64,000 nt of DNA from Molothrus aeneus (taxonomy: Eukaryota > Chordata > Aves > Passeriformes > Icteridae). Below, in pieces: positions 1 to 12,520 of this stretch. A program made the position numbers and the translations under genes. The stretch's first letter is position 1. Each line of letters opens with the position of its first letter. The notes beneath the pieces were generated by a model. It had not been told where the DNA came from, did no database searches, and was given only the letters and a program-made list of their open reading frames with translations. The stretch is from contig NC_089651.1 of assembly GCF_037042795.1 (NCBI RefSeq), forward strand, positions 31,338,201 through 31,402,200, written 5' to 3'.

Positions 1-3000
1 TAGTAGGCTTTGATGGTTCAAGTTATGGAAATTGTGAGCTGGTTCTATTGAAACTTACAGCCATATTATTTTAGTTTATATTGTACAAAACCTGCTTCCT
101 CACTTATGATTTTTTTTCCTGGTATGTTGGATGTGAGACAAATTATCAGTGCATGTAGTATAGGAGCTGTGAGGAGGCAGGAGGAATTCTTACTGGATCA
201 GGGTGATATGTGAAGTGAGACATGGGAAAAAATAATTGAGAGAAAAAGGACAGAAACTGGGGAAATACAGAGAGTGCTGGAACCTGTCAACAACAAAATG
301 GCTGAGTTATGGGTGCACTAGCAAAAATTCCATCAAGTTCTCATTAAATACAGCAAATGGGAAAATGGGAAAGGGTTAGAATAATAGAAATGTCTTTGCC
401 TGTATTAAGCAGAAGACTTAAGTATGCTTAGAGAAATGGGTTTTCCCCCCTGCCATGACAGTGAAAAGTGTGACTAGTAGAACAAGTTTCAGATATATAA
501 AGTACACCACATTAATATGTATGAGGTGACCTCTTTCTTGCAGAAGTTGTTTCACATATCTGCCATTATTTTGGGAGTATGTTGTTGACTCCTCATACTA
601 CGATGAGCCTTGTCTCATATCAACTTGAGTATTTTAGTCTCATACTATTCTACCAGTCTTTGGCAAGTAAGTTCAGTTTTCTAGCACTTGCTAGAATTCT
701 TTGTACATAAATGAAGGGTTCATAATGGGTATTTATGAATGGCAAATTAGTCTGCCTTTAGCAACCATCAAGCAAGAGAGATATTGTTTTAGTAAGTTAG
801 CAAAACATAAGAAGAAAAAAACCCAGAAAGAACTGAAGGTTGTATTAAATAAGAATATCATATAATCAGATGTCCTAAATAGAAACAAGGGAAGTGATAC
901 AGAGAGAAGTAGAAGAGGTACTTAAAACAATGCTAGAAGAAATATTGCATTGTAATAAATAGAAATAACTGTGTGAAAACAATAAAAGACACTAGTAGCA
1001 AAGATGTACTTTTTCAAAGCTATTATTGTTTACAGAATTGACCAGTGTGACAATATAAATGGTATGTTCAATGATGTAAAATTCTTAATGCTTTTTGAAT
1101 TTCAAGAGTTGGGGGAGGTTTTTGTATCTGAGCAAATGTATCTTTCTCTATGACTTCTAAGTGTAATTTTTTGATTAAAAGGTATAGTGTTCATTTTTCA
1201 AGCTCTAATAGATGGTAGGACATTTTCATTCTGAAATGTTCTGCATGCTATTTTCATGTAGAATTCATGTCTATGTGATTCACATGAAGGCTGTAAATGA
1301 GGGAAAAAAATGAGATGACCTGCACCTTCTTTTTTATAGTTTAACTTGGGGATGGATGTCCAGTCTTCTTATTGACACTCTGTACACAGTACCTTGGGGT
1401 GCATTAACATGGTGCTGTTTCCTCACTGTGCTGTAGGTTTACCTTTCATAAATAACTGATCAACACTTCTAGCTGTATTTAATATTCTTTTATATAAACA
1501 GAGATTTATTATTCTGTAATAAAAGATATCCTCTTACATCTGCTGCTGTGGTGCAAAATGTTGTTTGCTTTGCCAGATTAAATAGATAATGAAGTGTAGT
1601 AAATGTTTCGTGGTACTATTAACAGAAACATGGCTTTTAAAAAAATTATTTCTTAAACAGCCATGCATGGAAATATGTATTAAAATATTTTGAAGGTTTA
1701 AATCTTAGGAAATATTTCACTCTGGTATAACTCAAGAGATCATTTAAGAGTTTTTCCTTTGAAAAACCTTAGCATCAAAAGAGAGATGTTATTTTTACAG
1801 TATAGGAAATCTAAGAACATCAAACATCTGACATCGAAAAATTTAAACTTCAGTGTTAGTATAAAGAATTTGAAATTACTTGAGTTATTTTTAATACATT
1901 AAAGTATATGTTGATGTGATAAGCAATCAAATATGAAATAGAAACTTACCTAGGAGATACTTGATTGAAGCTTTGTCTGTGCTCTGTCAGAATATACTGA
2001 GACTCACTCAGCAGATAGGAAGCTTTTTTCTATTTGAAATGCATTGTGCACTCTCGTCTTGTGATTTCTTTTTCACAGCGTCTTCTTGTTCACTGCTGCT
2101 TTGCTCTTGTGGTATTGGTTGTTTCCAGTTTATTTCCAGGTATCTTCAGTATCTGAGTTCCTCTACATTCAGGATTTTTGTTAATTCTGCCCTGCTCAGG
2201 TAACAAAAAGGACCTCTGAACTTTGCATCTTTCCCTCCCAACCAAAAAACATATTAAAAAAAGGCAAATGCACCGACCCCAGTCAACTCAAGTATTCAGC
2301 AACCATCTAAAAAATAATTTAAGTATTTGCTATGCAGTAAATTCCATCTGTTTTCTGGTGCTATTCAAACACTGAAAAGTTATTTCCCTTCACATTTTGG
2401 TAGGCTTCACATTTTAGATTTTTGTAGGAAATATGCAGAATCAGTAGACATCAAGATCTTAACTTTTAATCCATGCAACATAATTCTGTGAAGGATGATG
2501 AAGGTTTGCCTCTCTCAGCTCCTCATGCTTCTGTCAGACACAGATGTGAAATGCTGCTCTAGAGAGAGTGGGGGGGAAAATCCTAAAGGGTGTAGTGTTT
2601 TGTCATCTCTCAGGACAGTAAGCACGCATGGCATCAATGAGTGGCAGATATGAGCTATTCAAACCAGTCACTGAACTGACAGGATGACACTTTCATGCAT
2701 AATAGAACCATTAATTATTTCTTCTGATGGACGGCAGTGTGTACTAGAAGAAAAAAGCAGCAGAGGATAATACTAGGTTTGATAGGTTCTCTGTGTTTTA
2801 ACAGCTTGTCATTAAGAAACAAACCAGGAAAAAACCTGCTGTTTTGGGATATGATCAGGTAAAACAGACCAGAGCTGTTTTGACAGGGTGGATGTCATTC
2901 ATAGGGTTAAAAACTCCAGTCAGGTTAAGGTCTATTCAAAGCTTGCTTTTTATAAAAAAGATGTTCTAACGGATCTGCTTTAAAAATCATGGTTTGTGTT

Positions 3001-4327
3001 TTGCTTCACGTAGCCTTTCATTTGGGGAGCCTGGCTGTTGTTTTCTAGGTTTTCATTTATAATTTAATTTATAGATTAAACCCACACATTTCTTTTTTTT
3101 TCCTCTGCAAAAGGAAACTTTAACATTTAAAAAAATGTTTTTTAAAGGATTGTCTGTATGAAGATTATGCTCAAACTCATCACACACTTTGTATTATAGA
3201 CACTCACAAATCCATTTCTAATTAATTTTGAAATTTAAATTCTGTGATTTAATGTTGAGGAACTGCTCTCTCAAGGCTAATATGGAAAAAATTAATATAT
3301 TTTGAAGAACTCACTTCAGTGTAGCATAAGCCTTCATAAATATAAAGTATGATGGATAAAATCTTCATTCACAGTATCAATGTTGTTAAGGGCAACGTAT
3401 GATGATTGTGGGGAAAATAATGCAATGTTTAGAACTTTTCCTCAAAATAGAGAGTTTTTTTTTCCTCCCAGAATCTTCTTTAGTGTAACTTTTCTTTTTA
3501 AATTTATTGACAAGAAAATATTTACAATAAATTTATTTCTTTTTTTGCTTTCTGTACCTTGAAGCGAAGAAGAGATAAGATGATGACTCCTTTAAAACCA
3601 GGGTGAAATATAAACCCCACCAAAAAAGGTGTTGGGAGAAAGGGCTGCTTCTGCTGGTTTGTACATTTGTACAAAGTATGAGGAACTTCTCTCATCGCTG
3701 AAGAGGAAAACTTATCTTCATCTTCCTTATTATGGGATGATGGAGAGCATCTGCATAAAGCTTCTTCTAGTTTATCCAGTCAAAAATCATGAGCACTATT
3801 ATGCCCTTATATCACATCAAATAACTTTTGGAATATTTTTGGTCTCTAGCTTGTATTCTATCTAGCTCCAGACCAAATCCAAGCCTAGAAATATATGATG
3901 GCTGTAACTTTAAATCTAAGTTGTCAATTTTGTCTCTTTAGATAACAAGTCGAGTTGCCAAGGATACAATGAGTAGATGATATAAAGTCCATGCTGAAAG
4001 TACTGGAATGAGGCATACTTTCTGAAATAATATTAACACTTTCTCTCTCATTATTTCTGTCTTCACATATACAGTCTGTGCATGGAGTTGGTGCCCAAGC
4101 TGAACTGAAAGTGTCCTAAATTTATTACTGTATTTCATAAAAGTGTTGATTCTTGTGAAAACCTTGCAAGTAATTGAAATCTGACAAGGCACAACCTATA
4201 TTCTCAGATAATCTTCTGGGAGACAAACAATAGCCTGGTCTGCTTCCCCCTTTGCAAATCCCAAAACAGAGGACTCAAATATCCCCTGTGATTATCCCCT
4301 GAAGAAGTCCTGAAGAACAAAAGATTT

Positions 4328-4348
4328 TATATATATATATATATATAT
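4328..4348. repeat. (TA)n microsatellite
   Basis: About ten uninterrupted TA units in the long AVEN intron. Confidence 0.95.
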
Positions 4349-5982
4349 CTCCCACTTTTTTCCCCTCTTCAGGACAAGGTAAACTGAGCTATGTGTGTGT
4401 TAGTATCAGAAGTATTCTGCTGTCTCACACTTGGAGATGAGGATGAGGATAACTTGGATAAAGCAGCATGTTAACATTTAGGGCATGACAATAAATCTGA
4501 CATCTTGGTGTGCAACTTTAGTCTGGGATAACACATGATTGGTGTTATGAATTCAAACACTGAAGATGAAGGTGGTTAAAATTTTCAATCTTGAATATAG
4601 CACAAAGAATTGTATTTTTAGCATGGTGTTCTAAAAATCTTTTCTTTTTGGTCAATCTGCAACAGGAATAAGTTATATATAAGCTGCATGACTAAAGTGG
4701 ATATGTAACATCTGTGGTGGAGAATGTTGCTGGTATGACTGAAGTAGCAAAAGCTTCAAGCATCCCCACTGAGCACTCCAAAGGGCCTCCATCCATCTTG
4801 TGACTGGATATCTACTGTGTGACAGCCAGTGCTGCACTAGGGGACTACTTCCTGGCAGAGCTGGGTTGTCTTGGACTCGCAGGGTGGCCTGATGAGGGAT
4901 TCCATGTCCATGAATAACATCAGTTGGCATGAAGTTCTCGCACCTATAGCCAGTAGTAAGGAATCACAGGGCACTGGCTACATCCCTCTACTTTGTTTCA
5001 TTTGGATCAGGGACGTGTTGTCTTCTGCATAACTTTGTGACAGCTGAAAAGTTAACTTCGTTGTGAGGCAAAAGTTCTGTACTTGGACAGACTTCTGTTT
5101 CAGTTCCTATGTTTTGAGTGGTCTTATGCACAAAAAGCTACTATGTAGCTTTAGTTAAAAATAGGTTGAAACTCTGCACCTGTAAATTTGATCTAGGGTG
5201 AATAATGCACTTACCTGCTTTAAGAAGCGTGCTTTTAAAAAGTTGTATAAGAAGTGAACACAATGCTTTCTTAAAAACATTTTGCATTTTAAGTGCATGA
5301 GCATTTGATTTAAAAGCTCACTGAAATTTCATTGCAATCTCACAGTGATACTTAATATTTACAGTAGCAAAACTGGTAGCTTTGCAAATAGTATTAAGCC
5401 ATGTATTGTCTGTGTTAGTCCATTCACGATTAATAATTATGGATTCTTCAAATCCTAAAGGCCAAATATTACTCCCACTGTATGAAAGTAATTCATCAAA
5501 TATATTGGAAAAAACATTTTTCTAATAAGACTGAGTGATCAGTAAAGCTGTATCTTAATGAACAATTTTAACAAGGTATAAAATGCATGATAATCACTAA
5601 TGTTGTAAATTTATTGCAAATTAATTTGAAAAAACCCTAAAAGAAGACATAAAGTTAGAGAACACTTATAAACATTCTTCTTTTTGAGAATTCTATCAAG
5701 TATTTACCTTTTATCTAACAAACAGCTATGCACATGGAAATCCTATTTTTACCCTTTTTCTGAATTTTGTCATTCAGCTTTTAGATAGCTGTAAGATTAT
5801 CTGCTTCAAGCAAGTTGATAACTAGTGGTTGCTTTTCAGAGAAAAGTGGTGTATTTATCAGAATTTTTAAATTGCTGAAGAACTAATGTTCTGAAGAAAA
5901 TGTCATCATTATTTCTGCTTTTGTTGCCTAGAAGTATTTCTTGCCTTTATGAACAAAACACTCTTTTGCCTTCTTTTATCCC

Positions 5983-6020
5983 TTTTTTTTTTTTTTGGAG
6001 TGTGTGTGTGTTTGTGTGTA
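5983..6020. repeat. T14 run followed by GT-rich tract
   Basis: Fourteen T then a short imperfect (GT)n (tgtgtgtgtgtttgtgtgta). It could be a decayed poly(A)-tail/microsatellite start on the minus strand; no element body was recognised beside it. Confidence 0.8.
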
Positions 6021-9000
6021 TTTGTTGTGATCTTATATCAATAATTATTGATTAATGCAGATTAAATAATTCTCTTTTGTCAATGGGACATTTGATTACT
6101 TTCCAGCTAAATGAAGTTCATCTGCAAAACTGTATTTTTCAATGTTTAATATAGAATACGTTGTGTCTGAAAATAAAAAACAGTATTCAAAGTTTTAAAA
6201 TTTTGAAATCAGTTGGATAATTAACACTGAATAATTTTTGACTTAAGAACATGTCAACCTGAATCTTAAAATTATTTTTAATTTAACAGCAATATCTGCT
6301 AGCTCTCAGTGAAAGTAGATACTTAGCCATTTCTTAAAATTGATTATCTTGTCATTAAATGAGTATTTCCCATAGTCTGGAAAATTATATAGATCAACAA
6401 GCTCAAAAGAGAAATGGAATGAGATAGCTTAGAAGAAAAGGCATTTTTGTTACCTAGGAAATGAGTGAGTAAAAGTACTTAGCACAACTCTTATCATGTC
6501 AGACATCTGAGGGCTTTTGTGTTTCCTAGATTTTAGTTACGGCAGTAAAGCTAGACTCGAGACAAAGTGGCTTTAATATGAAATTCTTTGAAAAGACAGA
6601 GAAATAGTTTGTTTTCTACTTTTCAAGTCAAAGTGTTGCTAGTAGATGACTTTGGACAGAATGGTGTAATAAAAATGTATACTGCTACTCCTAATAATGA
6701 TATTTTAACATTAATTCTATTGCTGTTGGTCGCTACTAACATTTTGTTGGAAATTTTTTTCAGTGAAATTTTGCAAGAATGAGACTTGTAGTTAAACTAT
6801 TAATTTTTTTTTTTTGAGAAAGGTAACTGCGGTGCTGACACAGATTCTAATGAATTTGTTTTAGAAATCATACTTTGAGATTTTTGTGTATTAAAATTTT
6901 ACTGCCTTGGTATTTTTTTTCCCACATTATTTCAATATTAGAAACAGCCAACAATTTCTGCTTTTGTTTAACACAGTATTAGAAAGGGTAAGTAATGATT
7001 GTTTCACAAATATATGAGCTTCAATTATATTTTTAATCACATTTTAATTAATGGATCAGTATTTGTGAATGTGCTGTCTGTTTGATTCATCCAAATTACA
7101 GCAGGTTGCTGTTACTAAACTATTCAGATTAGTGACAAATTATGGAACTGTTTTGAAGACTGGACAGTTTTGCATAATTGTTGTTTGTTAACTTGTGTTA
7201 TCTGATGAATATGTGCTTACCAGATGCTGGCCAGATATCTTTCAATTGACTATTTTTTTAGACTGTTCATGAGCAAAATGGATTATGACCTTGGATTTGT
7301 TTTGGATTTTACACTATTTTGGCAACCCTACTGCTCACCTGTGTTAAAGGCAAGTTTTGCAGGTTTTTTGGGTTGTTTGTTTGTTTTGCTTTGTTTTGTT
7401 TTTTATAAAGGTAAGGAGCAATAACACTGTGGCCACAAAATCTGAAAGAGTTTGTGGGGGACCACGTCAAAGATTTTGAAGTTTTGCTTATGCATATTCT
7501 TCCTTTCTCTCTCAGTTTGATCTTTCTAGTTGCCATAACAACTTCATAATAGCAGCACATTTACTGCTGTAGTTAAGGTTGTGTCAGCACTTCCATTATA
7601 AGCTACTGTTTTCAGGAATTTCTAATTTATTCACAGACTTAAAAATGGCATACAGTAAGTCTATGTAATTGGTTTTAATGTATGGTACCAACTTTGTGAA
7701 AGCTGCTGTTGTCTGAGCCCTGATGATATGTATAAAATAGCATATTGTTCCAAGTGGGTTTTTTTATTTTCTTTTTTTTTTTTACTGAGAAGCAGCAAAA
7801 CATTTTTAGTCTAAAATTAATTTTGACTGGTTCCCATCTGCCAGAGGTATGAGAATCAACATGTTCTTTTGCTCTGCCACAATGCCCCATCACGCCTGTA
7901 TCCAGTTAGACCCATCTGTTCCTGTTAGTTAAAAGGTTAGTGTGAACATGGCGCTTTTCTGGGAAGCAGGAAAATTATAACCTTTTTAATAACAGAGTTT
8001 CATGTCTCATTAAGAAATAAGTGTTGGACATCTTCAATACTTTTATAATTATTTTTATGTTAAATAAAGACTAGCAATAAGTGGTGGATGATTTTTGCAA
8101 GGCAGGAAGTAGAGGGTGAGTCTGTTTCTGGTATTGAAAAAAATCAGTTATTCATTGTAGATGCACTTCCTCTTATACAGTTTTAGCAGGGAATTGTGTG
8201 TAACTACAATACAACTTTCTGAATTCTGGAAATTGTTTAACCTGGGAAACATGTCAAAACAGTTTCATAATTTGCTGAAGGTGTTCTGTAACTCCTTGAG
8301 TTATTTCACTAAGCCTATGATAAGGGGATCTTTTAAAGACAAGATTTCACCCAAATAGATTCTGGGGGTTTTATTTAAACACATTTATTTTAGGCAAATT
8401 TGCAAGGCACGAACAGCACAAACTTGCTGCCCTGAATAATTATGAATTATATACTTGTGAGGATTCATGGGATTTTTCTTTGCTTTTTTTTTTTGCCTAT
8501 TTATTGCCAAATGTATTGCAAGACACTTGCCCCTAAAACAAAATTATGTGCTTTTGCTGTAGGAGACAGTATAACAGTATATTATAAAAAAAGCCCCAAA
8601 ACTTTCATACTCTTTTTAATCCCAAATTGGTTTAAATTTACTTCGAAGTCTTCACTTACATAAAATTGCTTAAATTTGAAGCATGTTTTTATTTCCTTTA
8701 GTTAATCTACAGTTCTACTTCATTGTAATAAAATATAGTGGCAGCTATTTAGACATTTGTATCACCTTGGTTGATGTTTGTAAAACTTCTGTAACAAGGT
8801 GTAACTTTAAAAGAAAGACTAATTAGATTTCAATGGTCTGTAGTGATCACAGCTGTTCATTTCAAAGATAAATTTCTTTGATTTTTGCTTTTAAAGGAAA
8901 ATATATCTAATTTAATCATCCTAGTTAGAAGGTATTTGTTTAAGTATATCTTATTCTAAGGAAAGGTTGTAGGTACTTCTCAATTGAGAGTATAAATAGT

Positions 9001-12000
9001 TTTCTAGACGCTCATTGATGCCTTCAGCACAGACTTCCTCTTTGATTCAGAAATATTCAGCCTGGATATCCTATGTCCAGACAATTCATTGCCCTTTTAT
9101 TGCTTCCCTTCTTTAAGTGTTTTCCACTTCTCTGCCAGAATTGGTTTAATTGTTAACTGTTTTCTATAGCATGGCTTTAAAATCATATCCAGAAAATTGC
9201 TTTTGAGAGCTTTTTCCCAACTGAGTATAAGATTTAACAGTCAAAACACTATAAATGTTGCAAGAAAACCCACTTAACTGCTCTATAAAGAAATTATTTT
9301 GAAAGTGCTACATACTTACAGTGTTTGCAAATAGCATTTCTTTTTCTAGGTTTTACAAAAGTCTGCATTTGTACTTCTGTCATATTTTGTTACTTTCTCC
9401 ATTCCCTGAATTCATGGAGCTTTGATTTTCTGAGGTTTATTAGACCTGGAGGATTAATTTAAGCATGAAGGGTTGGTTGCTTTCTAGGTTTTGTGTCTTG
9501 TTGTGATTCTCATTGTAAAAGATTTTGTCTTTTCCGTAATAAGTAAAAATTAATGGAAAATTTTGCATCCTTGCAGACTTCATAGCTGTGAGAAGTTACT
9601 CCGTCTCATCTCTGCAACTCTTCTTAGGAGTAAATATCTGAACAGAATCCTATCTTGATATTAGCTTGGTGCTGTTCTTCAATAGTACACTTCAGATGAG
9701 GGGAATCATGGAAAGGAGTTCTTTAATGTTGCAGGCTTTGGGTAAACTGCCATCTGTCTACATTTACTTTGAAATCTGTAAGGCAGTTCTCTGGAGCTAT
9801 TCAACTCACCTTAGTTAAAAGGTTTTGCTAGAAATCCTCTGAAAGATCTCCCTCTTTTTCAGTGACAATTGGGGTAAAAGATAAGGTCTGATGTCAGTTG
9901 CATCTCAGAACAGCAGCATAAATCGAATAGTATTAATATAGTCTGGGTTGTTGGGATAAGTTGTTGCAAAAGCTTTTCTTTTTTCCAAGACATGTACTAT
10001 GTTGATCTTCAATATATTAGAGATTAGGTAGCGGAAGTATACATTTATGAAGGGAAGATTTAAATGGAAGTACAGATCAGGGTTTGCATTTTTTTAAAAG
10101 CCCATGGTTTGCAAATTGTATAAGCTATTATCTATAAATGCCTAGGTACAGCTTGTTTCCAGAAAGCAATCAGCAATAGGTCCCCTTTCTTCTTACTTCA
10201 TGTCTTATATAATTTTGAAAACATTTCCCTTAAAAATTATTATATGGTTGCAAAATTACTGAAATTGAAAAAGCTTTTTGGACTTTCACTAATGTAAAAT
10301 TTTTTGTCCTTTTTTTTTCTAATAGATAAAAGTTAATTTCACTGAAATTCTGTTGATCAGCCTCCAGTTGAGCTAAGGTTCAAATTTGAAGTTTCAGATT
10401 TATCTGAAAAGTTATTAGTTTCCTGTAGGTTTTTTCCTAGGTTAATGAATGTTGTTTGTGAACCATGTGTGTAGATGTCACCCAGCAGATAGTCATGTGT
10501 CTGAAGAACACATGTCTGTAATTCAGGTGGTTTCATAATGATCTTATGTGGTTCATTCTCGGTCGTGTGATGTGGCAAATGAGCTTGGTGTTTGTATTCT
10601 ACAGAAGGGCAGAGCCGTCCCACAAAAGACACAAAATTTGCTAGTTTCCTAGTAAGAGAGGAATGATCTACAGAAGTCTTCCAGGAGAGGTGGAACACCT
10701 CAGTAATCTTCCTGCTGTATCTCTGCTTTCATACACGTATTATTCAGGAAAAGGAAGTCCTTTTTTCCTGCTTTCAGATTGTATGCAGATTTTTCTAAAG
10801 ATTCATTTTATAGGCTTTTTTCAAGTGAGTTCTGTACATAAAAAATATAAACTAACTTGCCTAACAATTAGGAGACAATTAAGGACTACTGCAGTGCTAC
10901 AGTTTAAAATCTAGCCCATTAAGTAATGAATTCATTATATTAAAGATACTGGAATTTAGTTTGCTTTTCCAAATTCTCTGTTTCTGTCCAGTCTATTAAG
11001 TAACCTTTTATGGTTTATGCATTTTAATCCTATCATTTTACTAGCTTAAAAGCACCTACTGGAACCTTTGCCAGAACTAAGAATTAATGAAATAATGAAT
11101 TCACTGTCACAGGCTACTTAAAAGCTAGTTCTAACAATAGATAAGGAAGTCTAAAGCATAAAGGAATCCAGCTCTCTTTTGGAAGGGGAGCATCAGTGAA
11201 TAAGTTACCACTGAGAGTGCACACTGAAAGGCAGAAAAATCAGGAAAGATGAGAAACTTACAAATGTCTCTCCATCATAAGTACTTTATCTTGCTGTTTT
11301 TTATAGATGTAGGGGCATTCTTTGTTGAAATTCATTCTTTTGCATTTTAGTCAGCACTTCACTATTCAATTAAAGAATCCTGGGAGCTGAAGTTTATCTC
11401 TGCCCACTTGTGGAGCCAGGACTGGAATTGCATCTCAGAAGGAGGATGTTCTGTTTTGTTTTGGTGTTTGGTTGAGGGCTTTTTTCTGTCCTGAGGATTT
11501 ACTGCTGCAACATTGGCAACTGGGGAAAAAAACCTCAGTAGAACGTCTTTATAATTATTTGTAAAAGATCCCACTTAACTCTCTTTCATTTAAGAATTAT
11601 TTTAGAATTTTGAGGAAGATTGTATTTTGATACCTCATGTTTCTTTTACAGTTTCAAGGATGCTGTATTTGCAGGATAAACGAATCTAAATGTAATGCAA
11701 TACTTACCTGTTTGCATGCTGAGTGTTTTAATTATGCTCAGTTGCAATTTCTTAAATTGCATTTTTGAAAGTTTGTGAAGTAAAGATGTCCTAGGAGAGA
11801 ATTAGCCTCTTCCTGAGTAGTGCTGGAGTAATGCAGATAGCACCTTCAAACACCTATTTGGGCATGCAATTCTGGTTTTGTCACTGAAACTACAGGTCAA
11901 AAAGTGTACCCTTACACCTTAGTGTCGAATGCTTCTTTCTCCATCTGGATTAGGAATGTACAGTTGGAAAGACCCAATAACTTTGAACAATTATCTAGTT

Positions 12001-12179
12001 ATTTAAATAGTACTTTAATGCAATTATTTTCCATTTCCATTCAGCTGGGGGTTATGAAAATATATACTTTGCTTTTTCATTATGTGCTTTTTTGAGTGAC
12101 TCAATGTATGAATGCATTTGTCAGCTGGATTATGAGTATCATGCTTTATGCCTTATCTCAGCCTTATTGTTAAGGAATC

Positions 12180-12520
12180 TCTGTCTTTTTTTCCAGTCAC
12201 ACAGACATCAAGTCTCAGAGGGGAGCACAAGACTCATGCCTCTGTGATTTGTCAAATGGTCTCCTGCCACACTGCAGGCATCCTGCATAATGGCAGCAAA
12301 AGACTCGTCTCAGTACCCTTCTGTCAGCCCACGTGGAAAGTGTGCTTGGGTAGAAGAGGAAGGATTTGCAGACCAGAGAGGCCTGGCCATCAAGAGCTGG
12401 CAGGGCTGTGCAGAAGCACAGAGGAAGCCACAGGCACTATCTTGCAGCTGTGGTACCTGCAGGACAACATGTATCTCACATGAGCAGATGTCTGCATCAT
12501 CAGTGAACAGAATTGCCCAT
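12180..12520. other. GC-richer island, unclassified
   Basis: This stands out from the AT-rich surroundings and carries overlapping plus frames (12148-12483 and 12290-12538). Neither protein resembles a family I know, and neither frame has clear splice sites plus a matching AVEN phase. It could be an old repeat relic or a regulatory element. Confidence 0.4.

Noticed and set aside
12148..12483. 111-codon plus frame as a gene
   Set aside because: No family resemblance and no splice or start context; frames overlap in another phase, as expected of a GC-richer patch.
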